Of a DNA stretch of 13,240 bases, positions 1 through 7,525 are shown piece by piece. This DNA comes from JANOYC01 sp031428675 (GTDB lineage: Bacteria > Actinomycetota > Actinomycetes > Actinomycetales > Microbacteriaceae): NCBI GenBank assembly GCA_031428675.1, contig JANOYC010000030.1:1-13240 (forward strand), given 5' to 3'. The stretch's first letter is position 1; every line of letters starts with the position of its first letter. A model generated the notes under the pieces. It saw only the letters and a program-made list of their open reading frames with translations. It ran no database searches and was not told the origin of the DNA. The position numbers and the translations under genes are program-made.

Positions 1-708
1 ATCGCGTTCGTCCTCGGACGCCGAGCTGCCACACGCCGCTACACCTTCGGCTTCGGCCGCGCCGAAGACCTCGCAGGCCTTTTTATCGTCCTCGTCATTG
101 TGACCTCCGCGATCGTTGCTGCCTGGGCGTCGATCGATCGGCTGGTTCACCCGCAACCGATCACCAACCCATGGTGGGTTCTGACCGCCGGCCTGATCGG
201 CTTCGCCGGAAACGAGATCGTTGCCGTCTACCGCATCCGCGTCGGCAATCAGATCGGCTCTGCCGCGCTGGTCGCGGATGGGGTTCACGCCCGCACAGAC
301 GGTTTCACCTCGCTGGCGGTCGTCGTCGGAGCGATAGGCGTCATTCTCGGCTTTCCGCTCGCCGACCCGATCGTCGGACTCATCATCTCGGTTGCGATCT
401 TCATCCTCCTGATCGGCACCGTGCGCACCGTCGGGCGACGGCTGATGGACGGGATCGAGCCCGACCTCGTCGACAAGGCCGAGGCTGCATTGGCCTCCAC
501 ATCGGGCGTTCTCACGGTGACCGATCTGCGCCTGCGGTGGGTCGGTCATCGACTCCAGGGAGCCGCTCGACTCAGTGTGACGGACGGCCAGCTGTCGGTC
601 GTGCAGGAGATCGCTCACGAAGCCAAACGCAACGTTGTGCGCGCTCTTCCCAATGTCGAACGCTTCGACCTGCGGCTGAAAACTGGCGAGCCCGACCGGC
701 GCGCTTAG
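1..708 (+). CDS. Cation diffusion facilitator (CDF) family transporter, 3' part
   Basis: This is the C-terminal 235 residues of an inner-membrane divalent metal efflux antiporter; its start lies before the window. The frame is open from base 1 (IAFVLGRRAATRRYTFGFGR...), so a GTG at 100 is not the real start. The RYTFGFGRAEDLAGL stretch near window residues 13-27 is the loop leading into TM3 that is typical of CDF proteins. VADGVHARTDG (about residues 92-101) carries the HxxxD metal-site pair (H96, D100) expected in TM5. Hydrophobic helices follow at about residues 102-120 and 124-142, then a cytoplasmic C-terminal domain of about 85 residues. CDF proteins are usually about 300 residues, so roughly 60-80 residues (TM1-2 with the other half of the metal site) are missing. 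The transported metal (Zn, Fe, Mn, Co) cannot be decided. The TAG stop overlaps the stop of the convergent oxidoreductase gene by 4 bases. Confidence 0.9.
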   Translation: MAFVLGRRAATRRYTFGFGRAEDLAGLFIVLVIVTSAIVAAWASIDRLVHPQPITNPWWVLTAGLIGFAGNEIVAVYRIRVGNQIGSAALVADGVHARTDGFTSLAVVVGAIGVILGFPLADPIVGLIISVAIFILLIGTVRTVGRRLMDGIEPDLVDKAEAALASTSGVLTVTDLRLRWVGHRLQGAARLSVTDGQLSVVQEIAHEAKRNVVRALPNVERFDLRLKTGEPDRRA

Positions 709-2156
709 CCCCGCAAACCCAAGTCCGCGAGTTTCGCGTGAATACCGAAATGCGTCGTCAACGCGAGCCGGGCGGCGAACCAGCCGTTCATTCCCTGCAC
801 GGCTGGGCCGGGCGGAGTCGCGGCCGAGCACAGGTAGAGCCCATCGACGGGTGTCTGCCACGGCGTCGGCGAGAGCACCGGCCGCTTCAGCAATTGCGCG
901 AACGACACCGCGCCGCCGAGGATGTCACCTCCGAGATAGTTCGGATTGTGCGCCTCGAAATCCATCGCGGTCATTGACGACATGCCGATGATCGTGTCGC
1001 GGAAACCGGGCGCGAAACGCTCGATCTGCCTGATCATCGCCTCGCTCTGGTCGAGCGTTGATCCGCGCGGCACGTGCGTGTAGGCCCACAGGGTGTGCTT
1101 GCCCTCGGGAGCGCGCGTCGAGTCGAGCAGACTCGGCTGAGTCACGAGCATGAACGGCGACGACGAATGCCGCCCTTCCGCGACCTCCCGCTCCGAGGCG
1201 ACGATCTCAGCGCGCGTGCCGCCGACATGTACGGTCGGTGCGGCCGACACGCGCGGGTCGGCCCACGGCACATACGAGGAGAGCGCGAAGTCCACTTTTG
1301 CGACCCCGTCACCGTGCCGGTAGCGCCCGAGGGCGGCCCGATAGCCGGGCGGCGCCGCGTCACCGGCAAATTCCAGCAGGAACTCCGGCGAGGTATCGAG
1401 GATCGTCACCCGCGACGGCTCGATGTCGGCCGGCGACCGCACGTCGTGTTCGAGCAGGATGCGCCCGCCGTGCGCTCGAAAATCATCGGCGAGCGCGTCG
1501 GCGATCGCCTGCGAACCGCCGACGGGAAATCCCCAGCCGGCCGCGTGTGCGTGCGCGCCGAGCAGCAACGCGGTGCCGGACGTCGCGAGTGATGGAAGCG
1601 TGCCGATCGAATGCGCGGCGACGCCCGTGAATAGTGCGGGAGCGACATCCCCAGAAAAGCGCGTGGCCCACGCGCGCGTTCCCTGCTCGAGCACCCGCAG
1701 GGCGAACTGCGCGGTCGCCAGCGGGTAGCGGGGAATCTGCAGCAATTGCCCCGAGGTGAACGACGTGATCTCGCGGATGTTCGCGACGAGGGGGCCGAAC
1801 AGTGCTCGCCACGCGCGCCCGTCGACCCCGAGCGCCGATGCTGTGCGCTCGAGGTCCCGGTAGGCGAAAGCGGCAGTGCCGCCGTCGAGCGGATGCGCGT
1901 AGGACACGTCGGGGATGACGAACGGCACGCGGTCGACGAGCCCGAACGCGCGGAAGAACGGTGACGCGAGAGCCGCCGGGTGCACCGCCGAACAGACGTC
2001 GTGGCGGAAGCCGGGAAGCGTGAGTTCCGCAGTGCGGAGCCCGCCACCGACCGCGGACTGGCGTTCGACGAGCACGACCTCGAGGCCCGCCCGAGCAAGC
2101 GTCACCGCCGCGGCGAGACCGTTCGGTCCACTTCCGACGACGGTGGCGTCGATCAC
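705..2156 (-). CDS. Phytoene-dehydrogenase-like NAD(P)/FAD-dependent oxidoreductase
   Basis: This 483-residue flavoprotein belongs to the phytoene dehydrogenase/amine oxidase superfamily (COG1233-like). The N-terminal Rossmann motif GSGPNGLAAAVTLARAG begins at residue 8 (G8, G10, G13), followed by the acidic residue of LVERQSAVGGG that contacts the FAD ribose. The C-terminal flavin signature GLYLCSAATPPGPAVQGMNG is near residues 440-460. The GTG start at 2156 is chosen because AGGAGG (2165-2170) sits 8 bases upstream and because the Rossmann fold then starts at the usual place; the longer frame to 2228 would add 24 residues without homology character. Its GTGA start overlaps the stop of the membrane protein gene by 4 bases, so the two are probably translated together. 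The substrate is unknown. There are no carotenoid-synthesis neighbours, so a role in carotenoid desaturation is not supported; PYROXD2-like relatives of unclear function are a better comparison. Confidence 0.88.
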   Translation of the reverse strand: MIDATVVGSGPNGLAAAVTLARAGLEVVLVERQSAVGGGLRTAELTLPGFRHDVCSAVHPAALASPFFRAFGLVDRVPFVIPDVSYAHPLDGGTAAFAYRDLERTASALGVDGRAWRALFGPLVANIREITSFTSGQLLQIPRYPLATAQFALRVLEQGTRAWATRFSGDVAPALFTGVAAHSIGTLPSLATSGTALLLGAHAHAAGWGFPVGGSQAIADALADDFRAHGGRILLEHDVRSPADIEPSRVTILDTSPEFLLEFAGDAAPPGYRAALGRYRHGDGVAKVDFALSSYVPWADPRVSAAPTVHVGGTRAEIVASEREVAEGRHSSSPFMLVTQPSLLDSTRAPEGKHTLWAYTHVPRGSTLDQSEAMIRQIERFAPGFRDTIIGMSSMTAMDFEAHNPNYLGGDILGGAVSFAQLLKRPVLSPTPWQTPVDGLYLCSAATPPGPAVQGMNGWFAARLALTTHFGIHAKLADLGLRG

Positions 2157-3601
2157 GGCGGATCCCTCCTGGTCGGCTTCGCAGACACCGGTGGCACCAG
2201 CGTGCCGACCGCGTCGCGCATCCACCACAGTCTGGTGCGTTTGCGTTCGTCACGGGTAGCGAACTGGTAGCGAAACATCCGCGCGCGAATCCACCGGGGC
2301 GGCTCGCCGGGGAACGGGTTGACCCGCAGTAGCCGGATGGTGGCGCGGTCGCCCTCAAGCAGGCGGGTGAGAAACACCGTGAACCAGCGGCTGTCGCGCG
2401 AGCCGAGCGCGAGAAACCACATCAGCCAGTCGAGTCGGAGGTGGTACGGCGCGAATTGGCGCGGCACTCTCGCGGGGTCGCCGGGCTTGCCGTGGAACTC
2501 GTATTCGTGCCACTCGGCGGCATCATCCGGCATCTCGGCCCGCGTTCCCTCGACGATCACCTCGAAGCGTTCCTTCGTGACCGACCCGAATGCTCCATAG
2601 GCGTTCACCAGGTGGTAACGGTTGAAGCTCGCATTCATGAGTTGGTGGCGGGAGAACAGATTGCGCAACGGCCACCAGCTGAGCACCACGATGAGCGCCG
2701 AGAACGCGAGCACGATGACGCCGAACCAGATCGGGATGCCCACCTCCGCACCCGCGGGGATCAGTGGAATGACCGCGTGCGCCACCGGATCGCTGATCGC
2801 CGAGAACGCGAGAATGATCGTGAGCACGTTGAGCCAGGCGAAATTGCCACTGACCAGGAGCCACGACTGGGTGAGGATGATGATCGTCGCCGCCACGCTC
2901 GCGACCGGTTGCGGCGCGAAGAGGAAGAACGGCACGACGAGTTGGGCCACATGGTTGCCGAGCACTTCGAGTCGGTGAATGCTGCGCGGCAGGAGATGCG
3001 CGAATCTGCTCACCGGGTTGGGCATGGGCTGCGTCTCGTGGTGGTAGTACAGGGCGGTCAGGTCGCGCCACGACCGGTCTCCGCGCATCTTGATCATCCC
3101 GGCGCCGAATTCGACCCGGAAAACGAGCCAGCGAATGAGCCAGATCACGACAACGGGCGGCGCGGTCTCATGCGATCCGAGGAGGGCGACGAGAAAGCCG
3201 GCTTCGAGCAGCAGACTCTCCCAGCCGAAGCCGTAGAAAGATTGGCCGACCGTGACGATCGAGAGATAAAGCCCCCACATCACGAAGAAAACCAGCATAG
3301 GCACCCAGGCGGGCCCCGCTTGGGGAATGCCGACGACAACGGATGCCGCGGCCAGCGCTCCGACGATCGTCACGACTCGAAGCATCCGGTCGGTGTAGCG
3401 CCACCGGAACAGCGTCGGTTGGCGTTTGCCGTAGGCGGTCGCGAGGAACGAGCGCACGGGAAGGAGGCCGCGCTCGCCGAGCAGTGCCGGAAACTGCGAC
3501 AGTGTCGAGACGAAGGCGATCACATAAACGAGGGCTACACCCCGCTGGAGCACCTCTCGGGCGAACCAGTAGTCGTTCGCTGCCAGCCAGTCCGCGGTCA
3601 T
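2153..3601 (-). CDS. Lipase maturation factor (LMF1)-like integral membrane protein
   Basis: This 482-residue polytopic membrane protein matches the lipase maturation factor family. The diagnostic block lies at about residues 162-195: RVEFGAGMIKMRGDRSWRD followed by LTALYYHHETQPMPNP, and a second family block at about 364-375 (WHEYEFHGKPGD). Hydrophobic segments are visible near residues 20-38, 76-92, 100-119, 128-142, 149-163, 217-230, 234-250, 254-270 and 290-310. Vertebrate LMF1 helps fold dimeric lipases in the ER; the role of bacterial homologues is not established, and no lipase gene is adjacent. The ATG at 3601 is chosen because the ORF to 3727 runs back through the upstream gene, and ATGA at 3598-3601 gives a 4-base stop/start overlap with that gene. 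No Shine-Dalgarno is visible, consistent with translational coupling. It is followed by the FAD oxidoreductase, again with a 4-base overlap. Confidence 0.9.
   Translation of the reverse strand: MTADWLAANDYWFAREVLQRGVALVYVIAFVSTLSQFPALLGERGLLPVRSFLATAYGKRQPTLFRWRYTDRMLRVVTIVGALAAASVVVGIPQAGPAWVPMLVFFVMWGLYLSIVTVGQSFYGFGWESLLLEAGFLVALLGSHETAPPVVVIWLIRWLVFRVEFGAGMIKMRGDRSWRDLTALYYHHETQPMPNPVSRFAHLLPRSIHRLEVLGNHVAQLVVPFFLFAPQPVASVAATIIILTQSWLLVSGNFAWLNVLTIILAFSAISDPVAHAVIPLIPAGAEVGIPIWFGVIVLAFSALIVVLSWWPLRNLFSRHQLMNASFNRYHLVNAYGAFGSVTKERFEVIVEGTRAEMPDDAAEWHEYEFHGKPGDPARVPRQFAPYHLRLDWLMWFLALGSRDSRWFTVFLTRLLEGDRATIRLLRVNPFPGEPPRWIRARMFRYQFATRDERKRTRLWWMRDAVGTLVPPVSAKPTRRDPP
2165..2170 (-). promoter_or_regulatory. 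Ribosome binding site fixing the oxidoreductase start
   Basis: A perfect AGGAGG on the minus strand lies 8 bases before the GTG at 2156, inside the end of the upstream gene. It decides the start over the in-frame codon at 2228 and indicates that this gene can load ribosomes by itself despite the overlap. Confidence 0.75.
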
Positions 3602-4467
3602 CGGCGGGGCGCGAGTTCGTCGAGCATCGCGGGCAGGTCGGTGACGAGTTCCCCGGCGAGGTAGCCGACCGATCCGACCGTCGTGGCCAGCCGGTCGCCG
3701 GCGGTGGCGTGCAGATAAGTTCCCCACACGGCGGCTTGGTCGGGCGGTGCGCCGCGAGCGCCCAGCCCGACGATGATCCCCGCGAGAACGTCACCGCTGC
3801 CCCCGGTGGCGAGCCCGCCCGAGCCGCCCGGAACCCGCCACAGCTCCCCTCCGGGCGCCGCGACGATGCCGTAACAGCTGACTACGGCGCCGTGGGCGTG
3901 CGCGATTTGGGCGAGGTCGGCATCGGCGTCGTCGATGTCGCGCCCGAGGAACCGCGCAGCCTCGTCGAGATTCGGGGTGAGCACGAGACGACCCGCGAAG
4001 TCGGTCGCGAGCGCGGGGTCGGCTGCGAGCACTCCGAGTGCGAAGGCGTCGAGCACGACGAAAGCAGTAGGCGAAAGGAGAGCGCGCAACTCCCGCAACA
4101 GGCCGCGCGACTCGGTCGGGTCGTCTAATCCAGGTCCGACCAGCACGGCATCGGCACCGCCGAGATCATCGGCGGCAGCGCTCAGACTCGCCCCGACGAT
4201 GTGCGCGTTGCGGGATTCGCGCAACCCGACGACGCCGCTCTCTCGAAAGGCGACCGCAACGTGCGGCGCGACGGACGCGGCGACCGCGAGCGTCAGCCTG
4301 CCCGCGCCGACGCGCAACGCCGCAGTGCCCGCGAGCATCGCGGCGCCGGGAGCGCGGCGGGCTCCCCCGATCACCACGATTGATCCTCGACCGTACTTGG
4401 TCGCGGGCACCTCGGGCAGCGCCCAGTCGCGCAACAACCCCGGGGTGACCTCAGTAGATGTCGGCAT
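3598..4467 (-). CDS. nnrD: ADP/ATP-dependent NAD(P)H-hydrate dehydratase (YjeF C-terminal domain)
   Basis: This 289-residue ribokinase-fold enzyme repairs hydrated, damaged NAD(P)H by nucleotide-dependent dehydration. It is a stand-alone dehydratase without the YjeF N-terminal epimerase domain. Visible landmarks are KYGRGSIVVIGG (24-35), GAGRLTLA (54-61), VGPGLDD (110-116), TPNLDEAARFLG (164-175, in place of the commoner TPHPGE) and the nucleotide-binding/catalytic loop ATGGSGDVLAG (220-230), where the Asp is the expected catalytic residue. The start ATG at 4467 has GGAGA about 7 bases upstream. The gene overlaps the end of the histidine phosphatase by 17 bases and the start of the LMF-like gene by 4, so it sits in the middle of a coupled operon. 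The epimerase partner (nnrE) is not in the window. Confidence 0.92.
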   Translation of the reverse strand: MPTSTEVTPGLLRDWALPEVPATKYGRGSIVVIGGARRAPGAAMLAGTAALRVGAGRLTLAVAASVAPHVAVAFRESGVVGLRESRNAHIVGASLSAAADDLGGADAVLVGPGLDDPTESRGLLRELRALLSPTAFVVLDAFALGVLAADPALATDFAGRLVLTPNLDEAARFLGRDIDDADADLAQIAHAHGAVVSCYGIVAAPGGELWRVPGGSGGLATGGSGDVLAGIIVGLGARGAPPDQAAVWGTYLHATAGDRLATTVGSVGYLAGELVTDLPAMLDELAPRR

Positions 4468-5182
4468 CCTTGTCTCCGGCGTGCTCGGTCACGGGTATTT
4501 CATGCGCGATGAGGTGGTCGGCGTGCGCGAACTCGCGCAACTCCCACTGTGCATTTGCGCCGCGATCCAGAGTCGTAACGGTCGCATTCGCGACCGTGTT
4601 GTCTTGCGCAAAATCAAGAAGTTCCTGCTCGGAAAGTCCAAGGCACAGATAGAGAAAGATCATGACGATCGCGTCGTGCGCGGTGATCAGAACCACGCCG
4701 TCGTGACGAGCGTCCAGATCGCGAAGGAACGACCGCAGCCGCAGCGCGACGTCGGCCCACGACTCGCCGCCGGGCGGCCGATAGTAGAACTTTCCCAGCC
4801 ACCGCCGTCGTACGGCCTCGGCGGGCAGTCGTTCATCTACTCCGGTCGACGTGAGCAGGTCGAGCACGCCCAGCTCACGGTCGCGCAGTCGCTCATCGAT
4901 CAGCATCGGCGTGCGACCGTCGGATGCGCCCAGTGCGATGCGCGTGGTCTGCACGGCGCGCAGATACGGCGACGAATAGACCGCGAGCTCTGACAGCTCG
5001 GGCCGGGCGCGCAACCACGCCCCGAGAGCTTCGGCTTGGTGCTCCCCGAGCGCCGAAAGCGGAACGTCCGCATCGCGAAAATCAACCTCAATGACGTGAT
5101 CGCCGCGGCGCTCGGCGCGATCTGCGGCGATATTCGCCACACTCTCGCCGTGGCGCACCAGCCACAACTCGCGAACGGTCAT
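4451..5182 (-). CDS. Histidine phosphatase family protein (phosphoglycerate-mutase-like)
   Basis: This 243-residue soluble protein belongs to the histidine phosphatase superfamily branch 1. The catalytic motif LVRHGES is at residues 8-14 (phosphorylated H11). The other active-site elements are in order: R75 in SSPYLRAVQTT, E103 in RDRELG, and the second His (H169) in ITAHDAIV. The insert GGESWADVALRLRSFL (138-153) is usual in this family. The substrate cannot be read from the sequence; 2,3-bisphosphoglycerate-dependent mutase activity is less likely than a broad phosphatase role. No clear Shine-Dalgarno precedes the ATG at 5182. A 94-base gap separates it from the upstream 149-residue gene, so it may be the first gene of its own unit. 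It overlaps nnrD by 17 bases. Confidence 0.88.
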   Translation of the reverse strand: MTVRELWLVRHGESVANIAADRAERRGDHVIEVDFRDADVPLSALGEHQAEALGAWLRARPELSELAVYSSPYLRAVQTTRIALGASDGRTPMLIDERLRDRELGVLDLLTSTGVDERLPAEAVRRRWLGKFYYRPPGGESWADVALRLRSFLRDLDARHDGVVLITAHDAIVMIFLYLCLGLSEQELLDFAQDNTVANATVTTLDRGANAQWELREFAHADHLIAHEIPVTEHAGDKDADIY

Positions 5183-5276
5183 TCATCAAGAATCGCCCGA
5201 CTGTGGTCGGCGCGCAAACCCTTGACTAATGCGCAAAGGTGCGGATGGGCGACTGCAGTCACCCACGAGCGGCCAG

Positions 5277-5726
5277 CTAGGACCGCGGAACCTCATCGTC
5301 GTCCACGATCGAATCCTCGTCGAGCGCCGCGGCGATGTAGGCGAGAAGCGCTCGCCCGTAGGCGTCTTCCGCGGTGATGCCGAAGTACTCCTCGTCGCCC
5401 TCGCCGCGATCGACAACCACGACGTATTCGAATTCCTCCTCGCGACGCAACGATTGGAAGTGGTGGCTGAGCAGCAACCGCAACTGGTCTTCGCGCGGCA
5501 ACCACAGAGCATCCGAGACATCGACCGAATCGAGAGCCCACTCGGTCGTTCCGTTGAAGCCGAGAATGGTGCCCGTCGCGTATTCGTGTGGCTCCACGGT
5601 CATCTCGCTCACCGTGAACACGTCGCCATCAACCTCGGGCCGGTCGACGATGAACTGGTCGCCCGACACCGGGCGCCAGACGAGGCCGGAATCGGCGAGA
5701 GCGCGCGCGAGCGTGGTGGAGATCAT
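5277..5726 (-). CDS. Uncharacterised acidic 149-residue protein
   Basis: I do not recognise a characterised family. The protein is rich in Asp and Glu, especially in the C-terminal tail (LDEDSIVDDDEVPRS), and has no signal peptide, membrane helix or P-loop. The central part (about residues 40-100) alternates short hydrophobic and acidic stretches: MTVEPHEYATGTILGFNGTT, WALDSV, ALWLPREDQLRLLLSHHF. The last third is predicted helix (EDAYGRALLAYIAAALDED). From memory, similar short actinobacterial proteins are often auto-named 'pilus assembly protein CpaE'; nothing here supports that, as CpaE is a much larger ATPase-like protein. The coding call rests on the strand run, codon character, and a clean 44-base gap to galM and 94-base gap to the phosphatase. 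The ATG at 5726 lacks a Shine-Dalgarno but has CATAAT five bases upstream, which may be a -10 for a leaderless transcript. Confidence 0.8.
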   Translation of the reverse strand: MISTTLARALADSGLVWRPVSGDQFIVDRPEVDGDVFTVSEMTVEPHEYATGTILGFNGTTEWALDSVDVSDALWLPREDQLRLLLSHHFQSLRREEEFEYVVVVDRGEGDEEYFGITAEDAYGRALLAYIAAALDEDSIVDDDEVPRS

Positions 5727-5731
5727 GCGAC

Positions 5732-5737
5732 ATTATG
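5732..5737 (-). promoter_or_regulatory. Candidate -10 element for a leaderless transcript of the 149-residue gene
   Basis: On the minus strand CATAAT (5 of 6 matches to TATAAT) ends 5 bases before the ATG at 5726, so transcription would begin at or next to the start codon. No convincing -35 is visible 16-18 bases upstream. It lies in the 44-base gap after galM, which otherwise holds nothing clear. Confidence 0.4.
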
Positions 5738-5770
5738 CCCACAGCCCGCGGCGTGCACGCTGGGAACGGC

Positions 5771-6682
5771 CTACCCTGAGTAGCGGATGCCCCAGGTCGC
5801 CGTCCAATGCTCCCCCGGAGCGAGCCAGGTCAGATCCTGACCCGAATTGAAGGCGTCGGCGGGCGCGGTCATCGGTTCGATGGCTATCGCGAGTCCGAGC
5901 CCGTCTTTCTTCGGGAATATCGGCGTCGTGAATACCTGCACGTAGCCGAAGTTCTCATCTTGCACGAGCGAGACCGTGCGGCCGTCGGGAGCGGTGAGCG
6001 TGGCGCTCACATCGCCGACCGTCTTGGTGACGCCGCCGAACGCGTCGTCGAGGTCGAGGTCGCCGACCTTCCGGCCCTCGCGCAAGTCGTAATCGGTGCC
6101 TTCGACCGCCACTTCCTGCAGCGGGTTCAGCCGCTTGTCGACCTCGAATCGCGTCGACGCGTGCACAGTGAGGGTGAGCGCCTCGGTGGGAACGTCGCCG
6201 ATCGTGAGGAACGGGTGCGTGCCGATGGCGACCGGCGCGGCTTTTTCGCCAACGTTGGTGATGTGGTGGGTGACGACGATGCCGTGGCCGGTCAACTCGT
6301 AGTGCACGGTCGTGTCGAGCAGGAACGGGTAGCCGTGTTGCGGGTACACCGTCGCTGCCAAGGTGACCGACTCATCCGTGCGCCCGACCAGGCGGTAGGC
6401 GGTGTTGCGCAACAGGCCGTGAATGGCGTTATTGCGCGAGGCCTCGGTGATGTCGAGTTGCTGCTTCTGGCCGTCCAGCATCCATACGCCGTCGGGAACG
6501 CGATTCGGCCATGGCACCAGCACGATGCCGCAGCCGAACGGTGGGAGGGTGTCTTCGCCATACGGCTCCACGATGTCGACCCCGTGCACACGAAGGGTTC
6601 GTAGGGAGGCCGCCAACTCGGTCACGATCGCCGTCGATCCAGCCAGCTCAAGAATGAATTGTTCGCCAGTGAGAGCACGCAT
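5771..6682 (-). CDS. galM: Aldose 1-epimerase (mutarotase)
   Basis: This 303-residue cytoplasmic enzyme interconverts alpha and beta anomers of aldoses such as galactose, supplying alpha-D-galactose to galactokinase. Family landmarks from the ATG at 6682 are the WPNR substrate segment (58-61), NNAIHG with H88, THP with the candidate catalytic H156, and IEPMTAPADAFNSG with the candidate general base E269. I choose ATG 6682 over GTG 6691 because AGGGTG (6689-6694) sits 6 bases before the ATG, whereas the GTG would have its ribosome site inside itself. That site overlaps the stop codon of the DeoR-type regulator, only 10 bases upstream, so the two are almost certainly co-transcribed. Placement opposite galTK supports a role in galactose use, though related epimerases accept several sugars. 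Confidence 0.9.
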   Translation of the reverse strand: MRALTGEQFILELAGSTAIVTELAASLRTLRVHGVDIVEPYGEDTLPPFGCGIVLVPWPNRVPDGVWMLDGQKQQLDITEASRNNAIHGLLRNTAYRLVGRTDESVTLAATVYPQHGYPFLLDTTVHYELTGHGIVVTHHITNVGEKAAPVAIGTHPFLTIGDVPTEALTLTVHASTRFEVDKRLNPLQEVAVEGTDYDLREGRKVGDLDLDDAFGGVTKTVGDVSATLTAPDGRTVSLVQDENFGYVQVFTTPIFPKKDGLGLAIAIEPMTAPADAFNSGQDLTWLAPGEHWTATWGIRYSG

Positions 6683-6692
6683 GTCCAACACC

Positions 6693-7472
6693 CTACTCGG
6701 CTACGAAGGCGGGCAGACCGTGATCTGCGAGGGCGTCAAGCGCCCGCTGTTCGACCCGGCCGGCGGTGATGAGAAGCGAGAATTGATCGACTCGACCAAT
6801 GCGTCCGAGGTGCCGCTGGCCGAGCTTTCCGGCGTCAGCGACGATGACCGACCGAGACGCCGAGGCGAGCATCTGCCGCTTCACTTCGGCCTCGGGGAGG
6901 TTGATGTTCGTGACACCCGCGCTCGTGTCCACGCCGTTGCAGCCGATGAAGGCAAGGTCAGCGTGGAGATCATCGAGCGCCGTCGTCACCCCCGGATTCA
7001 CGAGCGAATGCTGGAGCGGGCGCAAGGTGCCGCCGGTGACGACCACCGAAAGAGCCGGCATCCCTTTTTCCAAGGCGAGGGCGATGGACAACCCGTTGGT
7101 GATGACGATGACGTCGCGAAGGTCGCCGCGAGCGACGAGTGCTTCGGCGACGGCGAGTGATGTGGTGCCCACGTCGAGCAGCACGCTCATCCCGCTCTCG
7201 ACGAGAGCGGCGGCGGCGGTTCCGATCGCCTTCTTCACGCCCGCATCCCGGGACAGCGCTTGTTCGAACGACGCTTCGGCGGGGATGCTCCGTGGCATCG
7301 CCCCGCCGTGCACCCGCGACAGCACGCCGTCCGCTTCGAGCGCGCTCAGGTCAGAACGCACCGTCACCTCAGAAACGCCGAGTTCGGCAGACGCGTCGAC
7401 GACGCGCACGAAACCTCGTTCGATCGCGAGCGCAGCGAGGCGATCGCGCCGCTCGCGTGCGTCTTTGATCAC
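6693..7472 (-). CDS. DeoR/GlpR-family transcriptional regulator, probable local galactose regulator
   Basis: This 259-residue regulator has the DeoR layout: an N-terminal winged helix-turn-helix (about residues 6-60, with ELGVSEVTVRSDLSALEADG as the recognition region and the family-typical VHGGA at 54-58), then a sugar-phosphate-binding domain with DVGTTS (about 99-104), TNGLS, VVTGGTLRP and VADAGKLGQRHLGRIG. Members usually repress catabolic genes and are released by a phosphorylated sugar; which sugar phosphate acts here is inference (galactose-1-phosphate or a related intermediate). The start is GTG at 7472, with GAGGAG (7479-7484) six bases upstream. It is divergent from galT, co-transcribed with galM, and its 71-base upstream region holds two copies of a palindromic motif. 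Confidence 0.9.
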   Translation of the reverse strand: MIKDARERRDRLAALAIERGFVRVVDASAELGVSEVTVRSDLSALEADGVLSRVHGGAMPRSIPAEASFEQALSRDAGVKKAIGTAAAALVESGMSVLLDVGTTSLAVAEALVARGDLRDVIVITNGLSIALALEKGMPALSVVVTGGTLRPLQHSLVNPGVTTALDDLHADLAFIGCNGVDTSAGVTNINLPEAEVKRQMLASASRSVIVADAGKLGQRHLGRIGRVDQFSLLITAGRVEQRALDALADHGLPAFVAE

Positions 7473-7478
7473 CGTGTT

Positions 7479-7484
7479 CTCCTC
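7479..7484 (-). promoter_or_regulatory. Ribosome binding site for the GTG start of the DeoR-type regulator
   Basis: GAGGAG on the minus strand is 6 bases before the GTG codon at 7472 and supports that non-ATG start. Confidence 0.7.
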
Positions 7485-7502
7485 ACCCGGATGTGATGAA
7501 AC

Positions 7503-7516
7503 TTACGATATCAAAA
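7503..7516. promoter_or_regulatory. Degenerate second operator copy
   Basis: TTACGATATCAAAA keeps the left half and the central GATATC of the perfect palindrome, with two mismatches in the right half. Its centre is 23 bp from the centre of the perfect copy, about two helical turns, so two repressor dimers could bind nearly the same face of the helix. Confidence 0.55.
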
Positions 7517-7525
7517 ATGACGAAC

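Noticed and set aside
2441..3664. Long plus-strand ORF of 407 residues antisense to the LMF-like gene
   Set aside because: Composition is dominated by R, E, D, H and G as expected from the complement of a GC-rich gene, with no family motif; the minus-strand frame has clear LMF motifs.
3962..3979. NnrD lacks the usual TPHPGE motif (has TPNLDE)
   Set aside because: The TPN-x-x-E-A-A form appears to be usual in the short stand-alone actinobacterial subfamily as I remember it, and the catalytic GGSGD loop is intact, so I do not treat it as loss of function.
5183..5276. Possible regulatory element in the gap before the histidine phosphatase
   Set aside because: No convincing promoter pair, hairpin or repeat found in these 94 bases.
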